This document shows, piece by piece, positions 52,967-62,283 of a stretch of 64,000 nt of DNA. The notes beneath the pieces are model-generated. The model ran no database searches, was not told the DNA's origin, and was given only the letters and a program-made list of their open reading frames with translations. This DNA comes from Spinactinospora alkalitolerans (GTDB lineage Bacteria; Actinomycetota; Actinomycetes; Streptosporangiales; Streptosporangiaceae). Every line of letters begins with the position of its first letter. The stretch's first letter is position 1. The stretch spans positions 4,712,001-4,776,000 of the forward strand of contig NZ_JACCCC010000001.1 of assembly GCF_013408795.1 (NCBI RefSeq), given 5' to 3'. The position numbers were made by a program, and so were the translations under genes.

Positions 52967-53204
52967 GTTCGCCACTCTACGAAGTCGTCTGATTGCAAAG
53001 GGCCACATCGAGATCTCGTCCCGGTTCGGCCGCCCGTTGCGCGGTCCCCCCTCACGCGCGAACAGGTTCAGCATCCTAGCGAGGAATCCGACGGTCCTTC
53101 ACCTCGCCCAGCGGTTTGATCACGACTCGTGTCCCCCTCTTCTCTGCGGGGTTACCAAACAGTAGGGTCACGGACCAAGCAGGCGTTCGAGTACCGGAGA
53201 CGAT

Positions 53205-54911
53205 GTGACCACCGGACGACACCGCACCCCCGAGAGGGCCCGTGCCGCCCTGACCTCGCCGATCGGCGTCACCGCCGCCGTCGTCGGGCTCATCGCGGTG
53301 CTCAGCGTGGCCGCACCCCTGGGCGCACGCTACCTGGGCTGCGGCGAAACCGCCTATTTGCGCGTGGCGTCGTCCCTGAGCATCGCCCCGGTGCTCCAGC
53401 GCGCCGCCGACGAGTTCAACGACCAGGAGCACGACTACTCCGGAACCTGCGTCTACGCGCAGGCGACCGAGGCCGGCCCGCACCTGATCATGACCCGGCT
53501 CTCGGGCGGCCCGGCCGGCGAGTCCACGACCACACCCGATGTCTGGGTGCCGGAGTCCTCGGCCTGGGTGGAGCTGGCCCGCATCTCCGAGACCGGCGCG
53601 CGCACCATCGAGACCTCGCCGCGCTCCCTGGCCGGCTCGCCCGTTGTCCTCGCCGCCCCCGAAGGGGCCGAAGGGATTCCCGGGGCCACCGAGGCGAGCT
53701 GGGAGCTGGTGCTGCCGGGCGGGCGCGAGCCCGACCGCCCCCTGGTCATGGTCGACCCCAACCGGGGAGCCGACGGGATGGTCGCGATGTACGCGGTCCG
53801 CCGGGAGCTGGGGACCGGGGACGAGGCCGACGCCGCCATGACGGAGTTCGTGCGCGACGTGCAGCTCGACACCGCGTTCGGCGCGATCGAGCCGGCTGGC
53901 GTCTACTCGGGTCCGGTCGAGGCGGCCCCCGTGACGGTCCTGCCCGAGCAGGCCGTCTGGCTGTACAACAGCCGCGGCCCCGAGACTCCGCTGGAGGCGC
54001 TCTACCCCATCGAGGGCACCGTCAGCCTCGACTACCCCTTCGTCTCCACCTCCGACGACCCGCGCATGCGCTCGGCGGCCGACGACCTGTACGAGATCCT
54101 GGAGCGGCCGGCCTACCGCGAGCACCTGCGCGAGCTGGGCTTCCGCGAGCCCGACGGCACCGCGAGCCCGACCGTCGCCGACGGCGAGGGCATCGTCGCC
54201 TCGCCGCCGGAGACCGGTGACGACCTCACCGGCGACGCGCTGCTGGCATCGGTGGAGGACTGGAACAGGCTGTCCATGCCCACGCGCGCGCTGGTGCTGG
54301 CCGATGTCTCCGACGCCATGTCCACCGACCTCAACGGGGGACCGACCCGCCTGGAGGTCGCCGTCGAAGCGGCCGAACTGGGGTTGTCGCTGTTCCCCGA
54401 CAACACCGATCTGGGCCTGTGGCTGCTGTCGTCCCGCCTGGGCGAGAGCGGCCGCTCGGAGGCCGAGCCGCTCGCCCCGCTCGGTGGGACCGGGGACGAG
54501 GCCGACACCACCCGGCGCGAGGAGCTGCGGGAGATCGCCGCGGGCATCGAGGTGGAGGGCGGCGAATCGCGGCTCTACGACGGCGTCCTCGCCGCCTACC
54601 GGGAGATGCGGGACTCCTACCACGAGGACAAGATCAACAGTGTCATCCTGCTGACCGCCGGCCGCGACGGCGGCTCCAGCGACATCTCCCACGAGGAGCT
54701 GGTCGCCGAACTCCAGGACGGCTTCGACCCCGACCGGCCGGTCACGATGTTCATCATCGCCTTCGGGGACCAGCCCGACAGGGCGGAGCTGTCCGAGGTC
54801 GCCGCGGCGACCAGCGGCACGCTCTACGTCACCGACGACCCCGCCGAGATCGGCGACATCTTCCTCGGTTCGGTCTCGCGCCGGCTGTGCGTGCCCGACT
54901 GCGACAACTGA
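53205..54911 (+). CDS. Membrane-anchored solute-binding/VWA fusion protein, paralogue 1
   Basis: A 568-residue protein with an N-terminal membrane segment (about residues 20-43), a solute-binding-type domain (about 50-330, with LRVASSLSIAPVLQRAADEF) and a von Willebrand A domain (about 360-545). The metal-binding MIDAS motif is degraded: DxSxS reads DVSDA (about 367), and the motif normally TDG reads LTAG (about 483). It may therefore bind ligand without a metal, or not at all. The Cys in LGCGE and GTCVYAQ, and two near the C-terminus, suggest disulfides. Tandem with a second copy whose MIDAS is intact. Function unknown. Confidence 0.85.
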   Translation: MTTGRHRTPERARAALTSPIGVTAAVVGLIAVLSVAAPLGARYLGCGETAYLRVASSLSIAPVLQRAADEFNDQEHDYSGTCVYAQATEAGPHLIMTRLSGGPAGESTTTPDVWVPESSAWVELARISETGARTIETSPRSLAGSPVVLAAPEGAEGIPGATEASWELVLPGGREPDRPLVMVDPNRGADGMVAMYAVRRELGTGDEADAAMTEFVRDVQLDTAFGAIEPAGVYSGPVEAAPVTVLPEQAVWLYNSRGPETPLEALYPIEGTVSLDYPFVSTSDDPRMRSAADDLYEILERPAYREHLRELGFREPDGTASPTVADGEGIVASPPETGDDLTGDALLASVEDWNRLSMPTRALVLADVSDAMSTDLNGGPTRLEVAVEAAELGLSLFPDNTDLGLWLLSSRLGESGRSEAEPLAPLGGTGDEADTTRREELREIAAGIEVEGGESRLYDGVLAAYREMRDSYHEDKINSVILLTAGRDGGSSDISHEELVAELQDGFDPDRPVTMFIIAFGDQPDRAELSEVAAATSGTLYVTDDPAEIGDIFLGSVSRRLCVPDCDN

Positions 54912-55178
54912 CGTCACCCCATCCCGACATCCCGTCACCGAAACGCCCAATGCATCACGATTCAGACACGGAAAATCCCAGCAGGGACCGCTGTTCACGC
55001 ATGATCGATCCGGCCGAAGACCCGACTTCACCGGGTCTTTGCGCCCGGAAGCACCGGGCCGGGCGGCGCCGCGGCGCCCCGCCCGCGCACCGCCCGCCTC
55101 TTTTTCCGGGATGCCGACTTCAGTACCGTTCCGGTCTGAACCCGTCGGTAACCGGTATCAACCCCCCGTGAGGACACC

Positions 55179-56954
55179 TTGGGACGCCACCGCGGAAACG
55201 CAGACGCAGACGAGGCCGACTACCCGCCGCGCCGCTCCGGCCGGAGCCGTCGCCGCCGCGGCAGGGGCGGTGCCTTCGTCGCGTTGGCGGCCGCCTTCGC
55301 CATCATCATCGGCCTGGGCATCACCGGCTGGGTGCTGATCGACCGCAGCGGCGGCTGCGGCGGCCAGGACGTCCCGCTGAGCGTCGCGGCGGCGCCCGAA
55401 CTCGCCCCGGTGCTCACCCAGGCCGCCTCGGCCTTCAACAGCGAGAACCACGGCGTGGAGGGCCGGTGCGTCCGGGTCGAGGTGCGCGGCGTCGACTCGG
55501 CCAACGTCGCCTACGGGATCACCGGCGCCGGCCCGACGATCGGCGACACCGACTCCGACGTGTGGATCCCGGACTCCAACCTGTGGCCCAAGATCGTCAA
55601 GCGCGACTCCGGCGAGGCGACCGTCACCGACACCGGCACCTCGGTGGCCCGCTCCCCGCTGGTCCTGGCCGTACCGGAGAAGGCAGCGGAGAGCGCCGAG
55701 GAGGCCGGGGAGGCCCCGTCCTGGCAGAACCTCGTCCCCACCGGGGAACCCGAATCCGGCGACTACGACGTGCGCCTGATCGACCCGGTCCGCAGCTCCT
55801 CCGGCCTGGCGACGCTCGCGCTGATCCACGGCGCGATCGGCGGCGGCGAGGAGTCCAAGCCCGCTCTCATCGCCGCACTCCAGGCGCTGCAGCAGGGGGT
55901 GGCCGCCGATGAGGAGGCCGCGTTCAGCTCCCTGAGCGGCGGGGAGGACGGCGACAGCACTCCCGTCATGGTCATGTCCGAGCAGGCGGCGTGGCGCTAC
56001 AACTCCGAGCACGGGGACTCCGCGGCCCGCGTCAGCTACCCCGAGGGCGGCAGCTACACCCTCGACTACCCCTATGTCCTGCGCACCAGCGACCCGCTCG
56101 TCCTGCAGGCCGCCGAGGAGTTCCGCACCGCGCTGACCGACCCGCAGACGCAGGAGTCGATCCGGGCGGAGGGGTTCCGCTCCTCCGACGACCAGGCCGA
56201 CACCGGCGTGCTCAAGGAGGAGTCCGGCTTCCGGAGCGAGGCCCCGGAGAACCTGCCCACGCCCAGCGACAGCGCCGTGGACTCGCTGATCCAGGCGTGG
56301 AACCAGCTCAAGCTGAACAGCCGCGTACTCACCGTGCTCGACATCTCCGGCTCCATGGCCGAGCCCGTGCCCGGCACCGGCATGACCCGCATGGGCGTCA
56401 CGTCCCGGGCGGCGGTCGAAGGCCTGACCCTGTTCCCCGACGACGCCGAACTCGGCCTGTGGGAGTTCTCCGTCCAGATCAACAACGACCTGGACTACCG
56501 CGAGATCCTGCCGGTCGAGGCGCTCGGCGCCGACGTGGACGGCGGGACCCAGCGCGACGTGCTGAGCGGCGCACTGTCCGAGGTCGAGCCCAAGCCCGAC
56601 GGCGACACCGGCCTCTACGACACGATCCTCGCCGCCTACCGCGAGATGTCGCGCACCTACAAGAGCGATCGGGTGAACACGATCCTGGTCCTCACCGACG
56701 GCAACAACGACGACGACCAGAGCGTCTCGCTGGACCAACTGCTCGCCACGCTGAAGGAGGAGCACTCCCAGAGCGCTCCGGTGTCGGTCATCTCCATCGC
56801 CTTCGGCCCCGACATCGATCCCGAGCCGCTGCGCCAGATCGCGCAGGTCACCAACGGCGCGGCCTACAGCACCGACGACCCCACCGAGATCGGTGAGATC
56901 TTCCTGAAGTCGTTCGCGCTGCGCATCGACGAGGGCGGGGACGAGGAGCAGTGA
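55179..56954 (+). CDS. Membrane-anchored solute-binding/VWA fusion protein, paralogue 2
   Basis: A 591-residue paralogue of the preceding gene with the same layout. A basic N-terminus and membrane segment (about 30-55) precede the binding-type domain (SVAAAPELAPVLTQAASAFN, DVWIPDSNLWPKIV). The VWA domain has an intact MIDAS: DISGSM (about residue 387) and LTDGNND (about 505). TTG 55179 has GAGGA about 6 nt upstream. It is probably an exported, membrane-tethered protein that binds a ligand and a metal-dependent partner. A 16-bp hairpin follows. Confidence 0.87.
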   Translation: MGRHRGNADADEADYPPRRSGRSRRRRGRGGAFVALAAAFAIIIGLGITGWVLIDRSGGCGGQDVPLSVAAAPELAPVLTQAASAFNSENHGVEGRCVRVEVRGVDSANVAYGITGAGPTIGDTDSDVWIPDSNLWPKIVKRDSGEATVTDTGTSVARSPLVLAVPEKAAESAEEAGEAPSWQNLVPTGEPESGDYDVRLIDPVRSSSGLATLALIHGAIGGGEESKPALIAALQALQQGVAADEEAAFSSLSGGEDGDSTPVMVMSEQAAWRYNSEHGDSAARVSYPEGGSYTLDYPYVLRTSDPLVLQAAEEFRTALTDPQTQESIRAEGFRSSDDQADTGVLKEESGFRSEAPENLPTPSDSAVDSLIQAWNQLKLNSRVLTVLDISGSMAEPVPGTGMTRMGVTSRAAVEGLTLFPDDAELGLWEFSVQINNDLDYREILPVEALGADVDGGTQRDVLSGALSEVEPKPDGDTGLYDTILAAYREMSRTYKSDRVNTILVLTDGNNDDDQSVSLDQLLATLKEEHSQSAPVSVISIAFGPDIDPEPLRQIAQVTNGAAYSTDDPTEIGEIFLKSFALRIDEGGDEEQ

Positions 56955-56959
56955 CCGGC

Positions 56960-56993
56960 GGGCGTGCGTGGCCGGGTCCGGCCACGCACGCCC
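56960..56993 (+). terminator. Terminator hairpin after the VWA gene pair
   Basis: GGGCGTGCGTGGCCGG and its exact complement are separated by 2 nt, 3 bp after the stop codon. The real loop must open some pairs. Confidence 0.7.
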
Positions 56994-57132
56994 GTCGGCG
57001 TCGTCCCCGCACCGATGACACCGGACAGATAGATCATCCTTGCCCAGTCGGTGACACCTATGGACTTACCGGGCGTCTTCGCGTACTCAGAGGGTTGCGG
57101 AAAACTTGTGAACTCGCTGAGAGGTGGCCGCC

Positions 57133-57789
57133 GTGGCCAACGCGTGGATGCCCGGTGCCGGACGGATTCGCGGTAGGACGCCTGGGGGGACGCTCCAGGG
57201 CGGTGCGCCACGCGCCGTTTGGCAGACCACCGAATCCGACCCGGGAGCACTGTCCGCGCGGGCCGTCGCTCAGCGCCTGGACAGCGACGGGGGCACCGCC
57301 CACCTGGTGTGGAACCCCGTGACGGGAGAGACCGCCCAACTGCTGCCCGCGACGGCCGCGGCCCTCGGCCAGCTCGCCCTCGGCGGGGTGGACCGCGCCG
57401 GGGAGGGCCGGGTCTGCGTGCTGATCCAGGTGGTCGGCCACGCCCTGCTGCCCTTCACCGACGGGCCGCTCATCGGACTCGACGCCATCCTGCGCTGGCT
57501 CGACTCCTGGGAAGTCCCCCGCTGCTGGCCGGCCGGCCCCCCGGCGACGGTCCCCGCCTCCTACGCCCAGACCGGGAATGAACGGCTGTGGGCGCGCGGA
57601 GGGCACTTCGGCCACTCGCAGGTACCGGAGTCGCGGGCCGGAGGCCCCGGAGGGATCGATCCAGAGCGGATCCTGGGCAGCGCGGCCCCCCGGCAGCGCC
57701 CCGGGCCGCCGCAGTCGGACGCGGCCCCGCTCCCCCAGGTCCGGCACAGCAGGAACGGGCTCCGACCCCATGCGACGGCCGCCCCATAA
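57133..57789 (+). CDS. Possible secreted-enzyme-like protein (amidase-like C-terminal motif), unknown function
   Basis: A 218-residue protein with no signal peptide. RAVWQTTESDPGALSARAVA, HLVWNPVTGETAQLLPATAA and PFTDGPLIGLDAILRWLDSW look like a conserved domain seen in related actinobacteria, but I cannot name it. The part GHFGHSQVPESRAGGPGGID resembles the end of an amidase-type fold. GTG 57133 with GAGAGG about 9 nt upstream is chosen over GTG 57124. The last 40 residues are Pro/Arg-rich. No catalytic residues can be assigned with confidence. Confidence 0.55.
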   Translation: MANAWMPGAGRIRGRTPGGTLQGGAPRAVWQTTESDPGALSARAVAQRLDSDGGTAHLVWNPVTGETAQLLPATAAALGQLALGGVDRAGEGRVCVLIQVVGHALLPFTDGPLIGLDAILRWLDSWEVPRCWPAGPPATVPASYAQTGNERLWARGGHFGHSQVPESRAGGPGGIDPERILGSAAPRQRPGPPQSDAAPLPQVRHSRNGLRPHATAAP

Positions 57790-57839
57790 CCCCGGTGGGA
57801 GGAAAGGGACCCTTGGTCATCCACGGTTCGAAAACCCCT

Positions 57840-57845
57840 TAGTCT
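57840..57845 (+). promoter_or_regulatory. -10 box of a leaderless DUF2510 gene transcript
   Basis: TAGTCT, 7 nt before ATG 57853; no Shine-Dalgarno. Confidence 0.5.
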
Positions 57846-57852
57846 GTCGGCC

Positions 57853-58662
57853 ATGGGTGGATCGATCGAGCCGGGTTGGTACGCGGATCCTCACGGGGTG
57901 GAGGACCGGCTGCGCTGGTGGAACGGTGACGAATGGACGCAGCACGTCCGTTCGCTGTCCGAACTCACCGGCGGATCCGGCGGCTCGACGGGCGAACGCA
58001 CCCGGAATCCCGACGACCCCGAGGCGACGGCCGACCTCAGCGATGCGCCGTCCCGGCCCGGAGCCGGAGGGGAGGCCGACCCCGACGGGGCGACCGCGGA
58101 CCTCAGCGGGGTGTTCGGGCGCTCCGGGACCGAAGCCGCCCCGGACGAGTCGACCGCGGACCTGAGCGAGGCCCTGGACGGCGGCACCGCCCCCGATTCC
58201 ACCATGCGCGTCGATCCCCACGCCTCCGCGCGGCCGGTGGATGACGAGCCCTCCACCATGCGCATCGATCCCCACACCGCACCCCGGCGGGAACCCGACG
58301 ACGAGCAGCCCACCGCCGACATGAGCGGCGGCGCGGCCGGCTCCACCATGCGCGTCGACCCCCACGCCGACGACTCCGGTCCGGCCTCCGCGCGGCCGGT
58401 GGATGACGAGCCCTCCACCATGCGCATCGATCCCCACACCCCGCCCCGGCGAGAGCCCGACGACGAGCAGCCCACCGCCGACATGAGCGGCGGCGCGGCC
58501 GGCTCCACCATGCGCGTCGACCCCCACGCCGACGGCTCCGGCGCCCCTCCCAGCACCGCTTCTTCAACCCCGACGACCCCGCCCTGGCCGGTATGGCCGG
58601 GCCCGGCTCCGGTGAGGAGGAGAAGGGCGGCTCCAGGTTCAACAAATTCCTCGGGAACCTGA
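57853..58662 (+). CDS. DUF2510 protein, N-terminal part (apparently frameshifted)
   Basis: Begins with a DUF2510 domain ([26 protein letters not shown]) and continues as a disordered region. This holds five STMR(V/I)DPH motifs and five TAD(L/M)S motifs, part of it from an exact-frame 162-bp tandem duplication. From about 58550 the frame becomes Ser/Thr/Pro/Arg-rich and unlike coding sequence, while another frame gives a good continuation ([14 protein letters not shown]). Adding one C in the run at 58549-58558 joins them. A single gene of about 565 residues is likely, split by a mutation, a sequence error or frameshifting. Confidence 0.7.
   Translation: MGGSIEPGWYADPHGVEDRLRWWNGDEWTQHVRSLSELTGGSGGSTGERTRNPDDPEATADLSDAPSRPGAGGEADPDGATADLSGVFGRSGTEAAPDESTADLSEALDGGTAPDSTMRVDPHASARPVDDEPSTMRIDPHTAPRREPDDEQPTADMSGGAAGSTMRVDPHADDSGPASARPVDDEPSTMRIDPHTPPRREPDDEQPTADMSGGAAGSTMRVDPHADGSGAPPSTASSTPTTPPWPVWPGPAPVRRRRAAPGSTNSSGT
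58222..58545 (+). repeat. 162-bp tandem duplication inside the DUF2510 gene
   Basis: Two copies of 162 bp (54 codons), starting at 58222 and 58384, are nearly identical. They encode [19 protein letters not shown] and, further on, [14 protein letters not shown], so the reading frame is kept. Confidence 0.85.
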
Positions 58663-59555
58663 AGGAAGGGCTGCAGGAGTACCGCTCCGAGCTCGCCGAG
58701 GACCGCAAGAAGCGCCAGGAGGAGCAGCAGCGCAAGGCCGAAGAGGACGCCAAGAAGCGAGCCGAGCAGCAGGCCAGGGAGGAGCAGGAGCGCCACGAGC
58801 GGGAGGCCCACCAGGCCGCCGCCGCGGTGCGGAACCCTCCCGAGGCCCCCGGGGAGCCCGCTGCGCCGGGCGCGCCCGGCGCCGAGACCCCCGGGACCGG
58901 TGCGGCCGGTTCGTCACCGGCCTCCCCGGCCAAGCCCCCGTCCGGCCCGATGGCCCCCCACCCGCCCGCGCCGTCCTCCGGCGGCCGCCCGCCGCAGCCC
59001 TCGGCCCCGAACCCGCCGCAGCAGCCCCCCGCCTACCCCCCGCCCTCCGGTCCGCAGCAGCAGCCGCCCTACACCCCGCCGACGGGACCGCAGGCCAATC
59101 CGGCGCCCGGTTACCGGCCGGCGCCCCCGTCGGGTCCCCAGCAGGGCTACCGGCCCTACCCGCAGCCGCCGGCCCCCGCGCCCAAGCCGTCGCGCCGCGA
59201 CCGCAGGGCCGGGCACGCACCGATGGCGCAGGGCTACCCCGGTGGCGGTCCCGGCCACTACCCGCCCGGGGTCCAGCCGCCCCCGCCGCAGGCGCGCGGG
59301 GGAGCGCCCCAGGGCTATCCGGGTCGGCCGCCCATGGGCGGCCAGGGCCAGTGGGGCCCCGCTCCCGGCGGCCGCAGCCCCTACCCGGTGCCGCCGCCGC
59401 AGCGGAAGAGGAAGAGCGGCTGCGGCGGCTGCATGGGCTGCTTCATGTTCCTCCTGCTGTTCCTCGTCCTGCTCGGCGTGGCCGGTTACGTGCAGCTGGC
59501 CGGTGTCTACGACTTCATGGGCGAGTGGTTCGGCATCTACATCCCCACCTTCTGA
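58593..59555 (+). CDS. DUF2510 protein, C-terminal part (coiled-coil, proline-rich, one TM segment)
   Basis: From ATG 58593 the frame encodes [20 protein letters not shown], a highly charged Lys/Glu/Arg coiled coil (about residues 30-75), a long Pro/Gly/Gln/Tyr-rich stretch (about 85-270), a Cys-rich GCGGCMGC, one membrane segment and a short end ([13 protein letters not shown]). Coding potential begins upstream of this ATG ([14 protein letters not shown]), so it is better read as the rest of the preceding gene. Such proteins are often FHA or Ser/Thr-kinase-linked membrane proteins in actinobacteria, which is an inference here. Confidence 0.7.
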   Translation: MAGPGSGEEEKGGSRFNKFLGNLKEGLQEYRSELAEDRKKRQEEQQRKAEEDAKKRAEQQAREEQERHEREAHQAAAAVRNPPEAPGEPAAPGAPGAETPGTGAAGSSPASPAKPPSGPMAPHPPAPSSGGRPPQPSAPNPPQQPPAYPPPSGPQQQPPYTPPTGPQANPAPGYRPAPPSGPQQGYRPYPQPPAPAPKPSRRDRRAGHAPMAQGYPGGGPGHYPPGVQPPPPQARGGAPQGYPGRPPMGGQGQWGPAPGGRSPYPVPPPQRKRKSGCGGCMGCFMFLLLFLVLLGVAGYVQLAGVYDFMGEWFGIYIPTF

Positions 59556-59572
59556 AGGCCCGGGCCCGCACC

Positions 59573-59603
59573 GATGCCCCGGACCGCGGCGGTGCGGGGC
59601 ATC
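59573..59603 (+). terminator. Terminator hairpin after the DUF2510 gene
   Basis: GATGCCCCG (59573-59581) pairs with CGGGGCATC (59595-59603), loop 13 nt, 18 bp after the stop codon. Confidence 0.6.
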
Positions 59604-59640
59604 GTCGTACACCCGGACGGCTCCGGGAGGAAAGAAGTCC

Positions 59641-59646
59641 TAAGCT
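59641..59646 (+). promoter_or_regulatory. -10 box of a leaderless orn transcript
   Basis: TAAGCT, 7 nt before ATG 59654; no Shine-Dalgarno. Confidence 0.5.
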
Positions 59647-59653
59647 GTCCCCT

Positions 59654-60295
59654 ATGAATGACAGCCTGGTGTGGATCGACTGTGAGATGACGGGGCTCGA
59701 CCTCGAACGCGACGCGCTGATCGAGGTGGCCTGTCTCATCACCGACAGCGAGCTCAACCAGCTCGACGAGGGCGTTGACGTGGTCGTCAAGCCGCCTCAG
59801 GCGGCGCTGGACCAGATGGGCGAGTTCGTCACGCAGATGCACACCACCTCGGGCCTGCTGGACGTGCTCGACAGCGGCGTCACCCTGCAGGAGGCGGAGG
59901 AGCTCGTCCTCCAGCACATCAGGCGCTACGTCCCCGAGCCGAAGAAGGCTCCGCTGTGCGGCAACTCCATAGCGACGGACCGCATGTTCATCGCGCGCGA
60001 CATGCCGCTCATCGACGACCACCTGCACTACCGGATGGTCGACGTCTCCAGCGTCAAGGAGCTGCTGCGCCGCTGGTACCCCCGCGTGTACTTCTCCAGT
60101 CCGGAGAAGCACGGCGGCCACCGGGCACTGGCCGACATCACCGAGAGCATCCGGGAGCTGCGCTACTACCGCGCCGCCGCGTTCGTCCCCCAGCCGGGCC
60201 CGGACAGCGCCACCGCGCGCGCCATCGCCTCCGACGTCGTCAACGGCGGCACGGGGGTCCTGACCGCCCCGGAGGACCTCGCCGAAAAAAGGTGA
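59654..60295 (+). CDS. orn: Oligoribonuclease
   Basis: A 3'-to-5' exonuclease that degrades 2- to 5-mer RNAs, including pGpG from cyclic-di-GMP turnover. A 213-residue DEDDh protein: [20 protein letters not shown] (first Asp and Glu), [11 protein letters not shown] (second Asp) and [18 protein letters not shown] (His and Asp). The C-terminal 30 residues form a short extension. The gene precedes tRNA-His, a conserved actinobacterial arrangement. Confidence 0.95.
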   Translation: MNDSLVWIDCEMTGLDLERDALIEVACLITDSELNQLDEGVDVVVKPPQAALDQMGEFVTQMHTTSGLLDVLDSGVTLQEAEELVLQHIRRYVPEPKKAPLCGNSIATDRMFIARDMPLIDDHLHYRMVDVSSVKELLRRWYPRVYFSSPEKHGGHRALADITESIRELRYYRAAAFVPQPGPDSATARAIASDVVNGGTGVLTAPEDLAEKR

Positions 60296-60368
60296 GCGAA
60301 GCACTGCCCCGGAACCGGTAGTATCTTTGTGGACGCAGGCGCTGAAGGAAATTCGGCCCGGCGATCAT

Positions 60369-60445
60369 GGTGGGTGTAGCTCAGCCGGTAGAGCACTTGG
60401 TTGTGGTCCAAGAAGTCGCGGGTTCAAGTCCCGTCACTCACCCCA
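60369..60445 (+). tRNA. tRNA-His (anticodon GTG)
   Basis: A full cloverleaf from G-1 at 60369: acceptor GTGGGTG (60370-60376) pairing with CACTCAC (60435-60441, one G-U pair), anticodon stem-loop CTTGG-TTGTGGT-CCAAG giving GTG, and T arm GCGGG-TTCAAGT-CCCGT. The extra G-1 opposite C73 is the histidine identity element. CCA is encoded at 60443-60445. Confidence 0.95.
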
Positions 60446-60451
60446 CGGAGG

Positions 60452-60490
60452 CGGAGGCCGGCCATCGGTTCGATCGGTGGCCGGCCTCCG
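60452..60490 (+). terminator. Hairpin terminator after tRNA-His
   Basis: CGGAGGCCGGCCA (60452-60464) pairs with its complement (60478-60490), loop 13 nt, 6 bp after the tRNA. Confidence 0.75.
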
Positions 60491-61157
60491 TCGTCTCTCC
60501 GCCCCCGGCCCCACGGGTCTTGAAGCCCCGGCCTTGGGTCGACTGGTGTTCGACGATCGGGTTCGCGCAGGGGGTCGGCTGCCGCGGTGCGCGCAGGCCG
60601 CCGGCGGCACGGCAGGTCCGAGCCCTGGGAGTCCCACCCCGGCCCGCGAACGCAGCGGTCAAAGCTCGATGAGGTTCAAGGGCCTCGGTGGTCGAAGGAG
60701 GCATCATCGTGCGCGGCACCTGGAACCGCGGGCCGGACTGCCGCGTCTGAGTGCACGGAATCCACATCACCACGCGTGACGGAGCTGCGGCGCCGAAGCA
60801 GGGAGGGACATGGCGGCCGGGATCGGGAAGAGACGGCACGACGCGGTGCCGGGTCGGGCGTCCGGATCGGCGTTGCCACAGGTCAGACATTGGCCTGTGC
60901 GCTCACGACCGGGGCATCCCCTGTCCGGTATCGGCCACGCGGTGACGATCCGTCATGTTTCGGTCGGCAGGGGCCGCGCTTTCCATTCCTCCGCTAACGC
61001 ACCGTAGACTTCAGCCCGCGTTTTTCCACAGGCCTTGTCCCCTCCCCTACGGGATTGGGCGACTTCTCGTTACGATACGTCCCCATAAGATCACCTCACA
61101 GCTCCGCCCGCACGGCGGCCCGCACCCTCCAAGCGCCTACCCCCGGGAGCTTGCCCA
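60491..61157. other. Gene-free spacer between tRNA-His and the Tad locus
   Basis: I see no convincing gene in this 667-bp stretch. The open frames lack Shine-Dalgarno sites and recognisable domains. The AT-richer part at about 60950-61090 (GTTTTTCCACAGG, TTACGATACGT) probably contains the promoter of the downstream pilus-locus genes. Nothing else could be assigned. Confidence 0.4.
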
Positions 61158-62237
61158 GTGTCCAACGACCGTCCAAGGTCATCGAGCGTTGTCGCCCTGC
61201 TCGCAGACATCCCGAGCACGGGCCACCTCGGTGATGCCCGGGCGCAGCGCTTCACCCTGGACGGCGACGATCTCGCCGCCCAATCCTCCGACTTCCTCGA
61301 CTTCACGGGCCGCCAGTTGACCCAGGGCCGCAAGATCGTGGCACTTTATCCGAAGTGGCACTCCTCGAGGGCCGAACGCGCCATCAGGTTCGCCCGAGGC
61401 TCCTTCCAGAGCGACCACATCGCCGCGGTCCCGGTGGACCTGGCCCCGCTCACGCTGTCCCTGCTCGCCGACCAACTCGCCTATCTGGCGCCGTACCTGC
61501 CCTCCGGGCTGGTCACGGCACTGGCCGACGAGCTGCCCAACCACATGCTGGCGGGCGGCTGGCTGAAGAGCGTCAGCAATCTGTCGACCATCCCGATCTC
61601 GGTCAAGCAGCACATGGGCTCCTACGCCCCCAACACCACGTTCCTGGCGTTCTGCGCGCCGGCCAAGCGGGTGGGCCGGGTCAAGAGGAACAACCCGTCC
61701 CCCAACATCCCCGCCCGCCCGGTCGAGCCGATCCAGATGCTCATCGCGCGGCCGGAGGGCCAGGACATCACGGCGTTCAACGAGCGGTTCACCCCCGCAC
61801 TGCGTCCCGTGAGCGCCGGGGCCCTGCCCGAGCAGCCGCTCGGCGCCAAGTACTGGGGGGCGCGCAAGTACATCGAGTTCGTGGCGTTCAGCGCCCACCC
61901 CGAGGCCCTCACCCACGCGGTGCGGGCGCTGCGGCCGACGGCCTGCACCTGGTGCCGGGAGCCGGTCATCGGTGTGCACTGCAAATTCTGCGGCGCGGCC
62001 AACCAGCCGCCCGTGGGCAAGCCCCCCACGCGCAACGCCGACGTACCGCCGCCGCCGACCAAGACCACCGGCGAGCACGTCCGCCCCACCTGGATCGCCC
62101 AGGACCGGCGGGCGGAGTCGGCGCCGCCCGCACAGGAACCCCCCTGGCCGGACGGCGGACACGCGCGCCCCACGGGGGCCTTCGATCCCCCACCGCACCA
62201 CCCGGCACCCGACGACGGGTCCAGAACGCAGGGGTGA
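61158..62237 (+). CDS. Zinc-ribbon protein of unknown function at the head of a Tad pilus locus
   Basis: A 359-residue protein starting at GTG 61158 (MSNDRPRSSSVVALLADIPS). An N-terminal globular part with no recognised motif precedes a C-terminal zinc ribbon: CTWCREPVIGVHCKFCG (CxxC-x9-CxxC) near residue 271. The last 75 residues are Pro-rich and disordered. It lies 46 bp before a CpaB-like gene on the same strand, so it is likely part of the pilus operon. I do not recognise the family. Confidence 0.6.
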   Translation: MSNDRPRSSSVVALLADIPSTGHLGDARAQRFTLDGDDLAAQSSDFLDFTGRQLTQGRKIVALYPKWHSSRAERAIRFARGSFQSDHIAAVPVDLAPLTLSLLADQLAYLAPYLPSGLVTALADELPNHMLAGGWLKSVSNLSTIPISVKQHMGSYAPNTTFLAFCAPAKRVGRVKRNNPSPNIPARPVEPIQMLIARPEGQDITAFNERFTPALRPVSAGALPEQPLGAKYWGARKYIEFVAFSAHPEALTHAVRALRPTACTWCREPVIGVHCKFCGAANQPPVGKPPTRNADVPPPPTKTTGEHVRPTWIAQDRRAESAPPAQEPPWPDGGHARPTGAFDPPPHHPAPDDGSRTQG

Positions 62238-62283
62238 CCTCTCGCCCCCTCCCCTCGCCACCACCTTCTAGAAATGGAGCGTC

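Noticed and set aside
60369-60490. Integrative element inserted at tRNA-His
   Set aside because: No integrase or repeat of the tRNA 3' end was seen downstream within the window.
60491-61157. Protein-coding genes in the spacer after tRNA-His
   Set aside because: Open frames lack start signals and recognisable sequence, and no frame stands out.
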